A stretch of 64,000 nt of DNA from Stenotrophomonas sp. HITSZ_GD (GCF_029543105.1 NZ_JARQXB010000002.1:62001-126000), one strand, 5' to 3'. Positions 55,815 to 63,852 are shown, numbered from the stretch's first letter. Notes: a model not told the origin generated them from the sequence alone. Numbers and translations are program-made.

Positions 55815-57122
55815 ATGATTTGCTCTGGCTGTGTCACAAGCCAGACTCTTAAAGGTCTGGTCGAAAGGAGCGGGGAGGCGGGTGCCTGTAGCTACTGCGG
55901 CAACGCAGGCACCACTGTCGAGTCCAATACCCTCTTTGACTACATCTATTCCCGGGTCAAGGAGAATGTCGCTTCTGAAGACGACCTTTCCAGCTACGAG
56001 CACGCCATGCTCTATGAAGGGGGCTCCGACGAGATTGAGGTGAACACCTATGACATCGTTCTGATGGAGTGGTTTAACCTCGGAGAGGAGGTGTACTTTG
56101 ACGACCTCCTGGCTCAGGCGCCCGCGGATTTCAAGATTGACAGCCGGGGCAACGAGACCCACTTCTTTAACGACAATGGGCTTTTGGAGCGCAACGTCTA
56201 CGAAGACCGCTGGGGCAATTTTATCGACGACATCCGGCATGTCCACCGCTTCTTCAATCCGAACGCACGCGCCTTTCTTGACTCGGTTTTCAAACTGCTG
56301 ATCTCCGAAACCCAGGAACTGAAGCCAGAAGTTATCCGCACCCTGGATCGCGGCACCGAGCTATACCGAGCCCGCGGTGTCGAAAGCTATCAGAAGGCCA
56401 AGGAGATTGCGGACGACCCTGCGTCGCAGCTCGGTCCCGCTCCCAAGGGCAGGGCCAGCAGCCAACGGATGACTCCCAGCGGGATCTCTGCCTTGTACTG
56501 TGCCCTTGAGCGGGAAACCTGTTTGAGCGAGATCCGCTCCATTACGGGCGATGACGTTGTCAGTGTGGCTTTCACACCGACTGCCGATATGAAGCTCCTG
56601 GACTTGACCAAGCTTGAACTGGTCGAACCCCCCAGGCTGACGCTTCTGGATGTGGGCTACCTGGACGCCCAGCACCTCATGACGTTCCTGAAGTCGTTGG
56701 TAAAGAAGATGTCCAAACCCAAGGGCCGAAATGACGAGCTGAGTTATCTATCCACTCAAGTTGTCTTCGAGTACCTGCGATTGCGATTCGTCGCAGAGGT
56801 CGACGGCCTGGTGTTCCCGTCGGTGCAAACGGGAGAGCAGGGCACTAACGTGGTATTGTTCCCGGAAGCGAGTGTCCTCAGTGCCAACAGGTCTATGACG
56901 CCGAGCGCGAGTGAAGCTGCCCTTGGCAGCGAGGCAAACGAATCGCTTGCGCCCGATGCCAAGCTTGCGGTTGTCGAAGGTTCGCTTCGCTTCCACAAGG
57001 TCAAGGCGATCAAGACCGAGGCGGACACGTACGGCAGTCTTTACGACCTCTACATGAGCGACGAAACCCGCAGGCGGTTGGGTCTTCCGGCGGCGCCGAG
57101 ACAGAATCGCAGGTCGTATTGA
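55815..57122 (+). CDS. RES-domain protein with N-terminal HEPN/RES-associated region
   Basis: 435 aa from the ATG at 55815 (GGGAAAGAAG upstream). The N-terminus has CSGC near residue 3 and CSYC near residue 28, a possible zinc knuckle. A helical region to ~175 (EDRWGNFIDDIRHVHRFFNPNARAFLDSVF) resembles the N-terminal domain that precedes some RES domains. The RES fold (~180-400) shows LYRAR, SGISALYCALERETCLSEIR and a central beta region. RES proteins of Xre-RES toxin-antitoxin pairs degrade NAD+. No Xre antitoxin gene is adjacent, so this stand-alone long form may be self-controlled or act in defence. Confidence 0.8.
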   Translation: MICSGCVTSQTLKGLVERSGEAGACSYCGNAGTTVESNTLFDYIYSRVKENVASEDDLSSYEHAMLYEGGSDEIEVNTYDIVLMEWFNLGEEVYFDDLLAQAPADFKIDSRGNETHFFNDNGLLERNVYEDRWGNFIDDIRHVHRFFNPNARAFLDSVFKLLISETQELKPEVIRTLDRGTELYRARGVESYQKAKEIADDPASQLGPAPKGRASSQRMTPSGISALYCALERETCLSEIRSITGDDVVSVAFTPTADMKLLDLTKLELVEPPRLTLLDVGYLDAQHLMTFLKSLVKKMSKPKGRNDELSYLSTQVVFEYLRLRFVAEVDGLVFPSVQTGEQGTNVVLFPEASVLSANRSMTPSASEAALGSEANESLAPDAKLAVVEGSLRFHKVKAIKTEADTYGSLYDLYMSDETRRRLGLPAAPRQNRRSY

Positions 57123-57622
57123 CGCGGGCCTGCATCATTCAACCTGATCCGATGCAAGCGATCTTCGGGGCCGCTGGCGGGCTGGACACACGACACGTGC
57201 CGATAATTCCCGCTGGCCGGGCAGCTCCAGCCCCCTCAGCGGTAGCGAAACGCCGGCACCGAAGCTTTTGGGCGATGGCTACTGCAACTGCGTGAACAAT
57301 TTGCGCAGGGGCAGTGCATGGATGTACGCGCAGTGCCGCCGGAGGTTCGTCGGATTCCGCTGGGCTGGCCGAATGACTATCGAAGCCAGCTTGAGGCAGC
57401 GCGCACGCTGTCCGTCACGCGCAGTGGGACAGTGTTGAGCCTCTGACAAACCACCAATTCAGACAGTCATGCGCAAGTCGCCAGTCAAACGCCCGGTGCT
57501 TCAGCCATCGAGGGTGTAGAGCTGAAGTTAATGATGACCGCCGATGCCTTTTCCCTGGAGGCGCCTAATTTGTCAGTTTTGCACAAAGCGTGGTGATTCG
57601 AACTGACGCGTGACACAACTAA
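57123..57622. other. 500-bp stretch with a short ORF remnant
   Basis: An open frame without start from ~57247 to the TGA at 57444-57446 encodes a protein-like C-terminus (RWLLQLREQFAQGQCMDVRA then RIPLGWPNDYRSQLEAART). It appears to be debris of a deleted gene. The remainder shows no gene. Confidence 0.45.
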
Positions 57623-58153
57623 TCAGAATCTCTGGGCGTGAAATTCGTTCAAATTCCAGAACAAAGGATTCAATACCTGAAAGAGCTGGGGCCTGGTCGT
57701 CTGAAGTTGGTCTAAGAAGTCCTCCCGCGTCATCGCCATCTCGATCTGACTCTCCATCGCTTTGCTAGTGGGGTATCTGAAGTGCAGGTTCAGCTCTCTG
57801 AAGAATATCTTGGCGAACTGGGGCCCGAAAATGTCATCTTCGAACGTCAGGCCAAATGATAGGAATTCGGGGACTGGAATCGAGACGATCGGGCAGACCG
57901 TTGAGCATAGTTCCGTCAAGACTTGTAGACTATGGGTCTTGGGTGGTTCGACACCCGTCGCCAAGATGGCCGCCTTAAGCGTAAGTTCAATCGCATGGTG
58001 ACAAAGGAACATCGGCACCCTGGATGCGTAATAGTCTTTGAGGGGCTCATTCTCCTGGGTCTCCACTAGCCGAACTGCGCTCTCCGCGAACGCGTTTGCT
58101 ATCCACGCCAACTCGGATGCTGTTTTGATCTTCTCGGGGTCGACTGTGGTCAT
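57623..58153 (-). CDS. HEPN-like protein
   Basis: 176 aa from the ATG at 58153 (a TTG-initiated frame to 58186 is longer but has no ribosome site). All-helical. The RVPMFLCHHAIELTLKAAIL helix followed by ~40 residues and a second helix is the pattern of HEPN-fold proteins, many of them RNases in toxin or phage-defence systems. A canonical R-x4-6-H catalytic motif is not obvious, so it may be a non-catalytic member. It stands alone on the minus strand between the RES gene and the membrane/trypsin module. Confidence 0.55.
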   Translation of the reverse strand: MTTVDPEKIKTASELAWIANAFAESAVRLVETQENEPLKDYYASRVPMFLCHHAIELTLKAAILATGVEPPKTHSLQVLTELCSTVCPIVSIPVPEFLSFGLTFEDDIFGPQFAKIFFRELNLHFRYPTSKAMESQIEMAMTREDFLDQLQTTRPQLFQVLNPLFWNLNEFHAQRF

Positions 58154-58186
58154 TAGGAGTGCGGTCGTAGCTTGGCGCCCGTACAA

Positions 58187-58498
58187 GCTGAGGGGATAAG
58201 CCTTTGCTGCGCCGCAGGGGGCGGCATCAGCGGAGCTTTGCGGTCGGCGTAGTTGGAATCGATTCGGGTGCCCATTGCTGGCCTTATCCTCGTCGCGATG
58301 CCGTGGCTAGGGGCCATGCGCCTGTTGGGACGAGTTTCGAACACGGTTTATTACCCGGAACTCGCGCGGCGGCGGACCCCGCCGTCAAACATCCCGGCCT
58401 ATCGCCGTCGCAACCCCCGCGTGACCCGCAGCGAAGATTAGTCGCTCTGCCAGAAGATCCGGCAGCACTTCCGTAACCACTTCTCAAGGGAGCAGAGA
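58187..58498. other. 312-bp stretch between HEPN-like and membrane-protein genes
   Basis: It holds the putative 58-codon frame at 58268-58441 and the promoter regions of the flanking divergent genes. GGAGCAGAG just before 58499 is the ribosome site of the membrane protein. Nothing else was seen. Confidence 0.4.
58268..58441 (+). CDS. possible small membrane peptide, 57 aa
   Basis: From GTG 58268: VPIAGLILVAMPWLGAMRLL is a credible transmembrane helix, followed by an Arg/Pro-rich cytoplasmic tail ending RRNPRVTRSED. There is no strong ribosome site. It ends 57 bp before the membrane-protein gene and has the same direction. It may be real or chance. Confidence 0.3.
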   Translation: MPIAGLILVAMPWLGAMRLLGRVSNTVYYPELARRRTPPSNIPAYRRRNPRVTRSED

Positions 58499-59242
58499 AT
58501 GACGTATGAGATCGCGCTTCGGGTGGTGCGCAGCGCCGAGAACGCATTGGTGGGCAATCGGTTGGGTAAGCCGTTGCACAGATGGCTGCAGGGTGTCGTT
58601 GACACGATGCTGGCAGGACCGTGGCTGATCATTGCAGGCGGGCATATCTTGATCCGTCGCATCGCCTGGGTGCTTGCCACAACTGTCGTACTCGCGGTGC
58701 TCCTTGGTTTCGTGCACGAACCACAGACCCCGTCCGTCATCCTGCCGTCTTTTCTTCTGGCCGTGGGCGTCGTGTACTTCAGCACCCCCAGTCGCTCAAT
58801 GACGGCCGGTGTCAATGCATCGCGCGTTGCGCAGGTTCGCCAGTTCATTCTCTCCACTGTGGACAATCCTCAGCAGCTTCAGCACTTGGCACAAAGCGTG
58901 GAGGTCGTGCGTGTACATACGCTGCAGAAGCTTGGTCGCTTCAATGTGCTGGCCGGCATCGCTTGGGGCGTGCTGTTCTGGTTCGTAGGATCCCATGCGC
59001 TAGCTCCGGGACTATCGATAGAGGCTCGGAGTCAGGGTCTTTCCTACACCGTAGTGGGCATGCTGATCTTCGGTTTCGCACTGATCTGTGGTATCTGCCA
59101 TGCCACCGCTGTTAGGGCGGTATGCCAGATACTTGAGTTCGCAATGATTGAGGCTAAGGCTGAAGTCTTGCCCGCCTACGACGCCACGTCTGAATCCCAG
59201 ACGTCATCGACGAAACCCATTCGAACGGTGCCGGAACTATGA
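58499..59242 (+). CDS. multi-pass membrane protein of unknown function
   Basis: 247 aa with GGAGCAGAG before the ATG. Five hydrophobic segments are visible at ~42-52, ~54-75, ~82-100, ~152-172 and ~185-207 (RIAWVLATTVVLAVLLGFV, FNVLAGIAWGVLFWFVGSHAL, YTVVGMLIFGFALICGI). The loop between TM3 and TM4 is long and helical. Its stop overlaps the ATG of the trypsin-like gene. The two probably formed a membrane protein plus trypsin-like peptidase unit, of which the peptidase is now broken. Confidence 0.7.
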   Translation: MTYEIALRVVRSAENALVGNRLGKPLHRWLQGVVDTMLAGPWLIIAGGHILIRRIAWVLATTVVLAVLLGFVHEPQTPSVILPSFLLAVGVVYFSTPSRSMTAGVNASRVAQVRQFILSTVDNPQQLQHLAQSVEVVRVHTLQKLGRFNVLAGIAWGVLFWFVGSHALAPGLSIEARSQGLSYTVVGMLIFGFALICGICHATAVRAVCQILEFAMIEAKAEVLPAYDATSESQTSSTKPIRTVPEL

Positions 59243-60257
59243 TTCACCCCCTGTCGCAAGCCACCAGCTACCTGCAGACTTTCTGCATTAGATTGGATGG
59301 CGAACACATTCTCCGCAGCCATGCGACTGGATTTTTCATCCGCGTGAAAGGCGCGATACTGCTTGTCACCAATTGGCATGTAGTCAGCGGATTGAACCCT
59401 GCAGATCCAAGCAAATCGTCAACGCCATCTCTCACTACCTCAAGGTGACGGTGCAGGGCAGAAACAAGAACCTGGTCGAACTCTCGGTACCGCTCTACGA
59501 CGATGAGATGAATCCACTATGGTTCGAGCATCCGGACCGTCACATGGTCGATATTGCGATTGTCGAGCTGCCTGTCGAGCTTGAAGAGTACTTTCACTTC
59601 GTCGACATCCATTCGGTGGAGGACGACACCGAGATTGCCGAAGGCGTGGCCAAGGACGTTTTCATCCTGGGTTATCCCTTCAGTAAGAAGGATCTCGAGT
59701 CCGAGTTTGGCGAACAAGCCCCTTACTATTTGCCCATATGGAAGCGCGGCAGCATCGCCTCGGAACCCGCGGTTCCGCTACACGACCGGGTCCTTCTGAT
59801 CGACTCGCTCAGCCGGGCAGGCATGTCCGGTGCGCCCGTGCTGATTGCCGAGGACAATCGGGTGATGCGGGCCCGTAATGCGAAAGGCAATGCGTTTATT
59901 GAGGCAGTTCGCCGAGGAGACACGCGAGCGCTCGATTAATTTGATATGGAGAATCTTGAAGACGCCCACGTCAAGTAGTTCAAGCTTATTGGGGTCTATT
60001 CGGGCACCGCCGGCAGCACGAAAATGGCTGAGATCGCATTGGGAAAATGCTGGACCGTAAAGGCATTGAAAGAAACGATCGAGAACGCAACGCCGGGGGC
60101 CATGTCTTCGCATGCGCCGGAACCGAACGAGCACTACGACGCATTTCTTCAGCAGATGCGCGGTAGACAGCTGATCATGCGCGACGCCGCGGGCAACGAA
60201 ACCGCGCGCGTGAAGTTAGGGGCCGCTGAGTCGGGCAAGCACCCCGAGCCTGAGTAG
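59239..60257 (+). pseudogene. trypsin-like serine peptidase, disrupted by one frameshift and two stops
   Basis: The N-terminal part (59239-~59440) carries the catalytic-His strand LLVTNWHVVSG. Between ~59400 and 59445 the frame shifts by one. The next part (to 59939) carries DIAIVEL (Asp) and RAGMSGAPV (Ser). In-frame stops at 59937-59939 and ~59974-59976 then interrupt a continuation that reads FDMENLEDAHVK, KLIGVYSGTAGST and MAEIALGKCWTVKALKETIEN to 60257. All three triad residues remain recognisable, so the decay is recent. Sequencing error could explain the shift but not two stops as well. Confidence 0.8.
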
Positions 60258-60309
60258 GGCCGTTGATCCTCGAATGCCGCTGGGGTCTGCGTCGCGGCAC
60301 GCCGTGAGA

Positions 60310-60999
60310 TCAACCAACGCGTGCGGCCCTGGGCACGGCGATCTGGCCGGGCTCCTCGCCGACTCGCGTGGCGATCACATACAGCACCGTGGCGACCCAA
60401 GGTTCGCGGCCCGGCACTGCCTGTCCGACGCGAACCTTTCGGGCGCCGTGGCAGAGCGACACGCCCAATGCACGCAAAGCGTCGATATGCCGCTGCAGGT
60501 CGTCGAACACGTCAAGCTTTTGCGTTTCCGAGTACAGCTCGTGACAGTCGCGGTACTCACGGTAGTAATCGACCAGACCAGCGAACTCTTCGGCGGCCTC
60601 GCGCGTCAGCTCGAACGCGGGCTCCGACAGGTCCATGTCGTGGGTGGTGATTAGGCCGGCGAGTTGCCGGCCTGCCGTCAATGGCGAAACCGCGAGCGTG
60701 ATGTGGTCGCGCTCGAACGCCGCTTGGGCGGCCTGCAGTTCCTCGGCAGTCGGCAGCGAGAAGGGCTTGTTCAACACGTCGATGTCGTCGAAGTCGAACG
60801 CCCGGGCCAACGCACGGCGCGTGTCAAAGCCTGCGGAATCCCCCTGTTCCACCCGCTGGATGGTGCGCACGTTGAGACCGGAGATCTCGGCTAGTTGTTC
60901 CTGCGACCAGCGGCGAAGCTCGCGAAATTGACGTATGCAGGCGCCGACTTCGGCGGGTGTGAGCAGGCGAGGGGGGCTGGAGGTCATCAGCGGATCCAT
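60310..60999 (-). CDS. XRE-family transcriptional regulator
   Basis: 229 aa. The N-terminal helix-turn-helix lies at residues ~15-70 (EVGACIRQFRELRRWSQEQLAEISGLNVRTIQRVEQGDS). The C-terminal ~150 residues are helical (REAAEEFAGLVDYYREYRDCHELYSETQKLDVFDDLQ) with no recognised domain. Convergent with the peptidase pseudogene and upstream of the recombinase remnant; its target is unknown. Confidence 0.85.
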   Translation of the reverse strand: MDPLMTSSPPRLLTPAEVGACIRQFRELRRWSQEQLAEISGLNVRTIQRVEQGDSAGFDTRRALARAFDFDDIDVLNKPFSLPTAEELQAAQAAFERDHITLAVSPLTAGRQLAGLITTHDMDLSEPAFELTREAAEEFAGLVDYYREYRDCHELYSETQKLDVFDDLQRHIDALRALGVSLCHGARKVRVGQAVPGREPWVATVLYVIATRVGEEPGQIAVPRAARVG

Positions 61000-61088
61000 T
61001 GAGCGTGACTCCTTCGGGCAAGTGAACGCAGACTAGAAGTGCCCAGGACTCGATAACACGACGGGGGCCCGACAGCCAGGCGACAGCA

Positions 61089-62043
61089 TCAGTCGTCCGA
61101 TAGCCGCGATGCCGGGTTGTTACTGGCATCCCCGGCTTGGAAGTAGCCGATCGCCTGGGCCACCGAGCGATGCTCGGTCAGGGCCATCAGGGCCGACAGG
61201 GCAATGCCCCGCCGCCCGCCCTCGGTGATGAAGCCCGAGCGCAGGCTGTGTCCGCCAAAATCCCCCGCCAGTCCGGCCAGTTTCGCCCGGCGTTGCACGA
61301 TGGTGGCCACCGCCTTGGGAGACAGTGCCGGGCCGACCCGGTCGCGCCAGAGACGGCGGAAGAGGGGGGCCTTCGACGATGTTCGCGGCGGTCAGCCACG
61401 CCTCCAGGGCGGCGCCGGCGCGGCCGAGCACCGGCTTGTCCGGCGTTGCCGCGGCATTTGGGCCGGCCTGCTGGGTCTTGCTGTGCTCGAGGCGATACAC
61501 GAAGGCCGCCTCGCCGATGCGGCGCAGATCCTGCCAGTCGGCCGCGGCGATCTCGCTGCGCCGACGTCCGCCGCTGGCAAAGCCAAACAGCAACAGCGCC
61601 GCGTCCCGCAGTCCTTCCAGCGACTCGTCGCAGGTTGCCAGCAGCGCGTCGAGTTCGGTGCGAGTGATGGCAGTCTTCTTGTGCGGCCGCTCCCCGCGCT
61701 TGACCGAGGCCCGGCGGCCCCGCTTGAGCAGTTGACGCACCGCCGGCGATTCGCAGGGGTTGGCCGCCTTGTGCGCCTGGTGGGCGGCCGAGAGCACGGC
61801 CACGCGGTGCACGACGGTGGCGAGCTTGAAGGGGCCGGGTTTCTGCTTCAGGCCGGCGGCCACCAATTGCGCATCCAGCGCCGGCGGCAGCTCCCACGTT
61901 AGGCCAGCCTTGCCGCGCCGGGCCAGGTGGTCGACCACGAACTGGACCACCGCCGGCTCCGGCACCGGCAGCGCGATCGGCTTGCATAAGCAGTGCCATA
62001 GCGACGCCCACAGCCACAACGAGGGCCACAGCGCATTTCGCAT
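61089..62043 (-). pseudogene. tyrosine recombinase/integrase, frameshifted
   Basis: SAM-like N-terminal domain (PEPAVVQFVVDHLARRGKAGLTW ...) from about 62000 down, then the catalytic domain with Arg in FGFASGGRRRSEIAAADW. The frame breaks at a run of six G (61364-61369). The second half continues in another frame as VATIVQRRAKLAGLAGDFGGHSLRSGFITEG (H-x2-R) and EHRSVAQAIGYF (final Tyr). Removing one base from the G-run restores a full protein, so it is either a real frameshift or a homopolymer base-call error. The N-terminus runs into the dif-like site and has odd Trp/Leu-rich sequence. Confidence 0.8.
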
Positions 62044-62051
62044 AATGTATA
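62035..62051 (+). other. dif-like XerC half-site: filamentous prophage attachment junction
   Basis: ATTTCGCATAATGTATA: thirteen bases (CGCATAATGTATA) are identical to the XerC arm plus central region of E. coli dif; the XerD arm beyond is not conserved. Phages integrating through XerC/XerD carry such half-matching sites. Left of it is the recombinase remnant, right of it filamentous phage genes. Confidence 0.7.
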
Positions 62052-62416
62052 GACGATGCCGCGTCAATTACTGCTTGTTGTGTCAGCTCCGCGGCCTGCG
62101 CGTGGCTGGGCGGGGCGATCCCCAGTCCGAGCCATAGGGCCATCACGGCCGCGCTTAGCCTTTTTGCGATGCGCCTCCAGGCTGCTCGCTCGTCCTCGGA
62201 ATTGCTGCGCTCGGCCATGACCAGCGCGACCCATTCCTCGGGCTTATCGCCGATGTCTTCTGCCATCCGCTCGATGTACTGAATCTCGGCGTTTTTCCCT
62301 TTTTTCCAGCTGGAAACCGTCGCTCGGGTCACGCCCAGCGCAAGCGCACCTGAGTTGTCGCTCTGAATCTTCTGCACGTGCTTCCACCGGCAGAAAAGGT
62401 CGTAGCTCTGGCTCAT
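62036..62416 (-). CDS. filamentous-phage XRE-type repressor, 3' end altered at the att junction
   Basis: Starts at the ATG at 62416. The N-terminal HTH is at ~1-60 (HVQKIQSDNSGALALGVTRATVSSWKKGKN, then IQYIERMAEDIGDKPEEWVAL), followed by a hydrophobic segment (AAVMALWLGLGIAPPSHAQ). The frame has no stop at the phage boundary: it runs through the dif-like site (IHYAK) and remains open into chromosomal sequence to 61187. I end the feature at the junction because the sequence beyond is a shadow of the recombinase gene. It reads away from the phage genes, as a repressor would. Confidence 0.7.
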
Positions 62417-62429
62417 GTATGTACCCTGT

Positions 62430-62442
62430 TGACAGTATGTCA
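62430..62442. promoter_or_regulatory. probable phage repressor operator
   Basis: TGACA-GTA-TGTCA, a perfect 5-3-5 inverted repeat 14 bp upstream of the repressor start and between the divergent phage transcription units. Confidence 0.55.
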
Positions 62443-62494
62443 GGACCCAGCATACAGTTCGCCCTAGATGTCAGCAGAGTCTTGACATCCCCGC

Positions 62495-62518
62495 CCCCCT
62501 CGGCACCCCCCGAGGGGG
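62495..62518 (+). other. 9-bp hairpin in the phage intergenic region
   Basis: CCCCCTCGG-loop-CCGAGGGGG (6-base loop) lies between the repressor and the first small phage gene. It is a candidate replication-origin or packaging hairpin of a filamentous phage; a terminator is less likely because no T-run follows. Confidence 0.5.
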
Positions 62519-62550
62519 ACCGGGTCTAGGGTAGGGGGCAGGGGATTCAC

Positions 62551-62679
62551 ATGGACAAGGTCAGCTTCGCGTTCTGCATCAGCGGATGCGTGGTGATGGT
62601 TGCGGTGGGCATTGCCCGCGCCATCGCTCCGCTGCGCCGCCTCTACGAATCGACCTATGGCGGGGTGCACCGTGGCTAA
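62551..62679 (+). CDS. small phage membrane protein, 42 aa
   Basis: ATG at 62551 with GGCAGGGG upstream. One hydrophobic helix (FAFCISGCVVMVAVGIARAI) and a basic C-terminal tail. It is the first gene of the phage rightward operon and overlaps the next GTG start by 8 bp. Size and topology fit the small membrane proteins of filamentous phages. Confidence 0.6.
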   Translation: MDKVSFAFCISGCVVMVAVGIARAIAPLRRLYESTYGGVHRG

Positions 62680-62884
62680 TCGCCTTTGCGTCTCCGATCT
62701 GCCGTGGGCAGTGATCATCTTCGTGATCTGCGCTGTCGTCGGCTGCGGCTTCGGGGCGATTCTTGGCTACGACTACGGTCGCGATAGCTTTGCGGAGCGC
62801 AAGGAGATTCGAAGCGCCTGCATCGCCGGAAATGATCGCGCTTGCGAGGTGTACGCAGCCGACTACGGCCGGAGGATTCTGTGA
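62672..62884 (+). CDS. small phage membrane protein, 70 aa
   Basis: GTG start at 62672, overlapping the previous stop (an ATG at 62600 would extend it without support). One helix (WAVIIFVICAVVGCGFGAILGY), then a soluble part with a CIAGNDRACEVYAADYG Cys pair. GTGA overlap with the next gene shows operon translation. Function unknown. Confidence 0.6.
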   Translation: MANRLCVSDLPWAVIIFVICAVVGCGFGAILGYDYGRDSFAERKEIRSACIAGNDRACEVYAADYGRRIL

Positions 62885-63066
62885 GCCGTCCGACCAACAC
62901 CGAGCGCGGCGCGCGCATCGCCTACGACATGGCGCAGCTGAAGCTGATACAGCGCGAACTGTTCCCCTCTCGCCGCACGCCGCCGCTGAAGTTCTGGCGC
63001 GAAATCGCGGCCATCGCCTCCGAGCAGCTGGCCGAGTGCGAGGCATTGCGGGAGGCGCACGCATGA
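62881..63066 (+). CDS. small phage protein, 61 aa
   Basis: GTG start in GTGA overlap with the previous stop. Soluble helical protein (ERGARIAYDMAQLKLIQREL ... REIAAIASEQLAECEALREA). Its stop overlaps the next ATG. No family recognised. Confidence 0.6.
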   Translation: MSRPTNTERGARIAYDMAQLKLIQRELFPSRRTPPLKFWREIAAIASEQLAECEALREAHA

Positions 63067-63188
63067 AGCTGTGGCAGCTGTACGACGCGAAGAAGACCGC
63101 CAAGACCGACGACGAACGCCGCGATATCGACCGACTGATTGAGGAACGAATCAGGCTGATCGGCGCGGGGCAGGGCGATGAGCCATGA
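63063..63188 (+). CDS. small phage protein, 41 aa
   Basis: ATG in ATGA overlap with the upstream stop. Highly charged helical sequence (AKKTAKTDDERRDIDRLIEE). Its stop at 63186-63188 overlaps the ATG at 63185 of the zinc-ribbon frame, which supports that frame as the next translated one. Confidence 0.55.
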   Translation: MKLWQLYDAKKTAKTDDERRDIDRLIEERIRLIGAGQGDEP

Positions 63189-63852
63189 ACGCCCACTTCC
63201 CGAACAGCCCTTGCTATCACTGCGGGGGAAACCTCCAGAAGCTGCAAGCGATGGATGCGACGCTTACCTGCTGCACCAGCTGCGGCCTGCTGACCTCCAA
63301 GCGCAGGGATATGCCGAGCTTCTACAGCGCATCCCGTGGCAGCAGTTCTGGACGCTCACGTTCCGCGTCAGCAAGTCCGGCCGCAATGGTGGCATGCACG
63401 AAGAAGCAGCTGATAAAGCGTTCCGCTACTTCGTCAGTTGTCTCAATCGCAGCGTCTACGGGCCGAAGTGGGCCACACGCTGGCACGGCGGCGTGCAGTG
63501 GGCACGCGGCCAAGAATTCCACCGCGACGGACGCCTGCACTTCCACGCCGTCGCAGCTGCGCCTACCGATGATCTCAATCGCATCAGCAGCCGCTACGAG
63601 TGGCACGAGTGGTGGTATCGCGAGTTCGGCCGCAACCGCATCGAGGCGCCGCGTAGCCAAGCAGATATCACCGGCTACGTATCCAAGTACGTAACCAAGG
63701 GCGGGACAGTCGATTTCAGCAGGAATTTCGGCGCGTGGGCGCCACCGCCGATCGACTACACCCGCCGCCCCGAGCAAGACGCCCTGATCGCGGGTGACAG
63801 CAACACAGCGATCCGACAGTTCAGGGCGACACCTGGGCACCGGGCGGACTGA
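63178..63852 (+). CDS. HUH-type rolling-circle replication initiator (Rep) of filamentous phage
   Basis: 224 aa in this frame. From ~residue 45 the sequence is clearly Rep-like: WQQFWTLTFRVSKSG, FRYFVSCLNR, WHGGVQWARGQEFHRDGRLHFHAVAA (H-x-H, the HUH metal pair, near residue 120) and ITGYVSKYVTKGG (Tyr-containing catalytic helix near 170). It nicks the phage origin for rolling-circle replication. The first ~45 residues in this frame overlap a Cys-rich frame at 63185 that looks like the true N-terminus, implying a frame change near 63300. Confidence 0.78.
   Translation: MSHERPLPEQPLLSLRGKPPEAASDGCDAYLLHQLRPADLQAQGYAELLQRIPWQQFWTLTFRVSKSGRNGGMHEEAADKAFRYFVSCLNRSVYGPKWATRWHGGVQWARGQEFHRDGRLHFHAVAAAPTDDLNRISSRYEWHEWWYREFGRNRIEAPRSQADITGYVSKYVTKGGTVDFSRNFGAWAPPPIDYTRRPEQDALIAGDSNTAIRQFRATPGHRAD
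63185..63334 (+). CDS. zinc-ribbon segment overlapping the Rep N-terminus (alternative frame)
   Basis: ATG 63185 overlaps the preceding stop (ATGA). It encodes CYHCGG and, 18 residues later, CCTSCG, a C-x2-C pair typical of zinc ribbons, then KRRDM. The frame stays open to 63694, but beyond ~63330 it turns Ser/Arg-rich and is a shadow of Rep; I cut it at a nominal point. It may be a separate small protein or the N-terminus of Rep reached by a frameshift. Confidence 0.5.

Noticed and set aside
55652..57122. Antitoxin-RES toxin pair
   Set aside because: The only upstream frame is 44 codons, lacks a helix-turn-helix and has no ribosome site.
47869..60300. Insertion sequences flanking the accessory region
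   Set aside because: I found no transposase frame or paired inverted repeats; only short gene remnants are visible.
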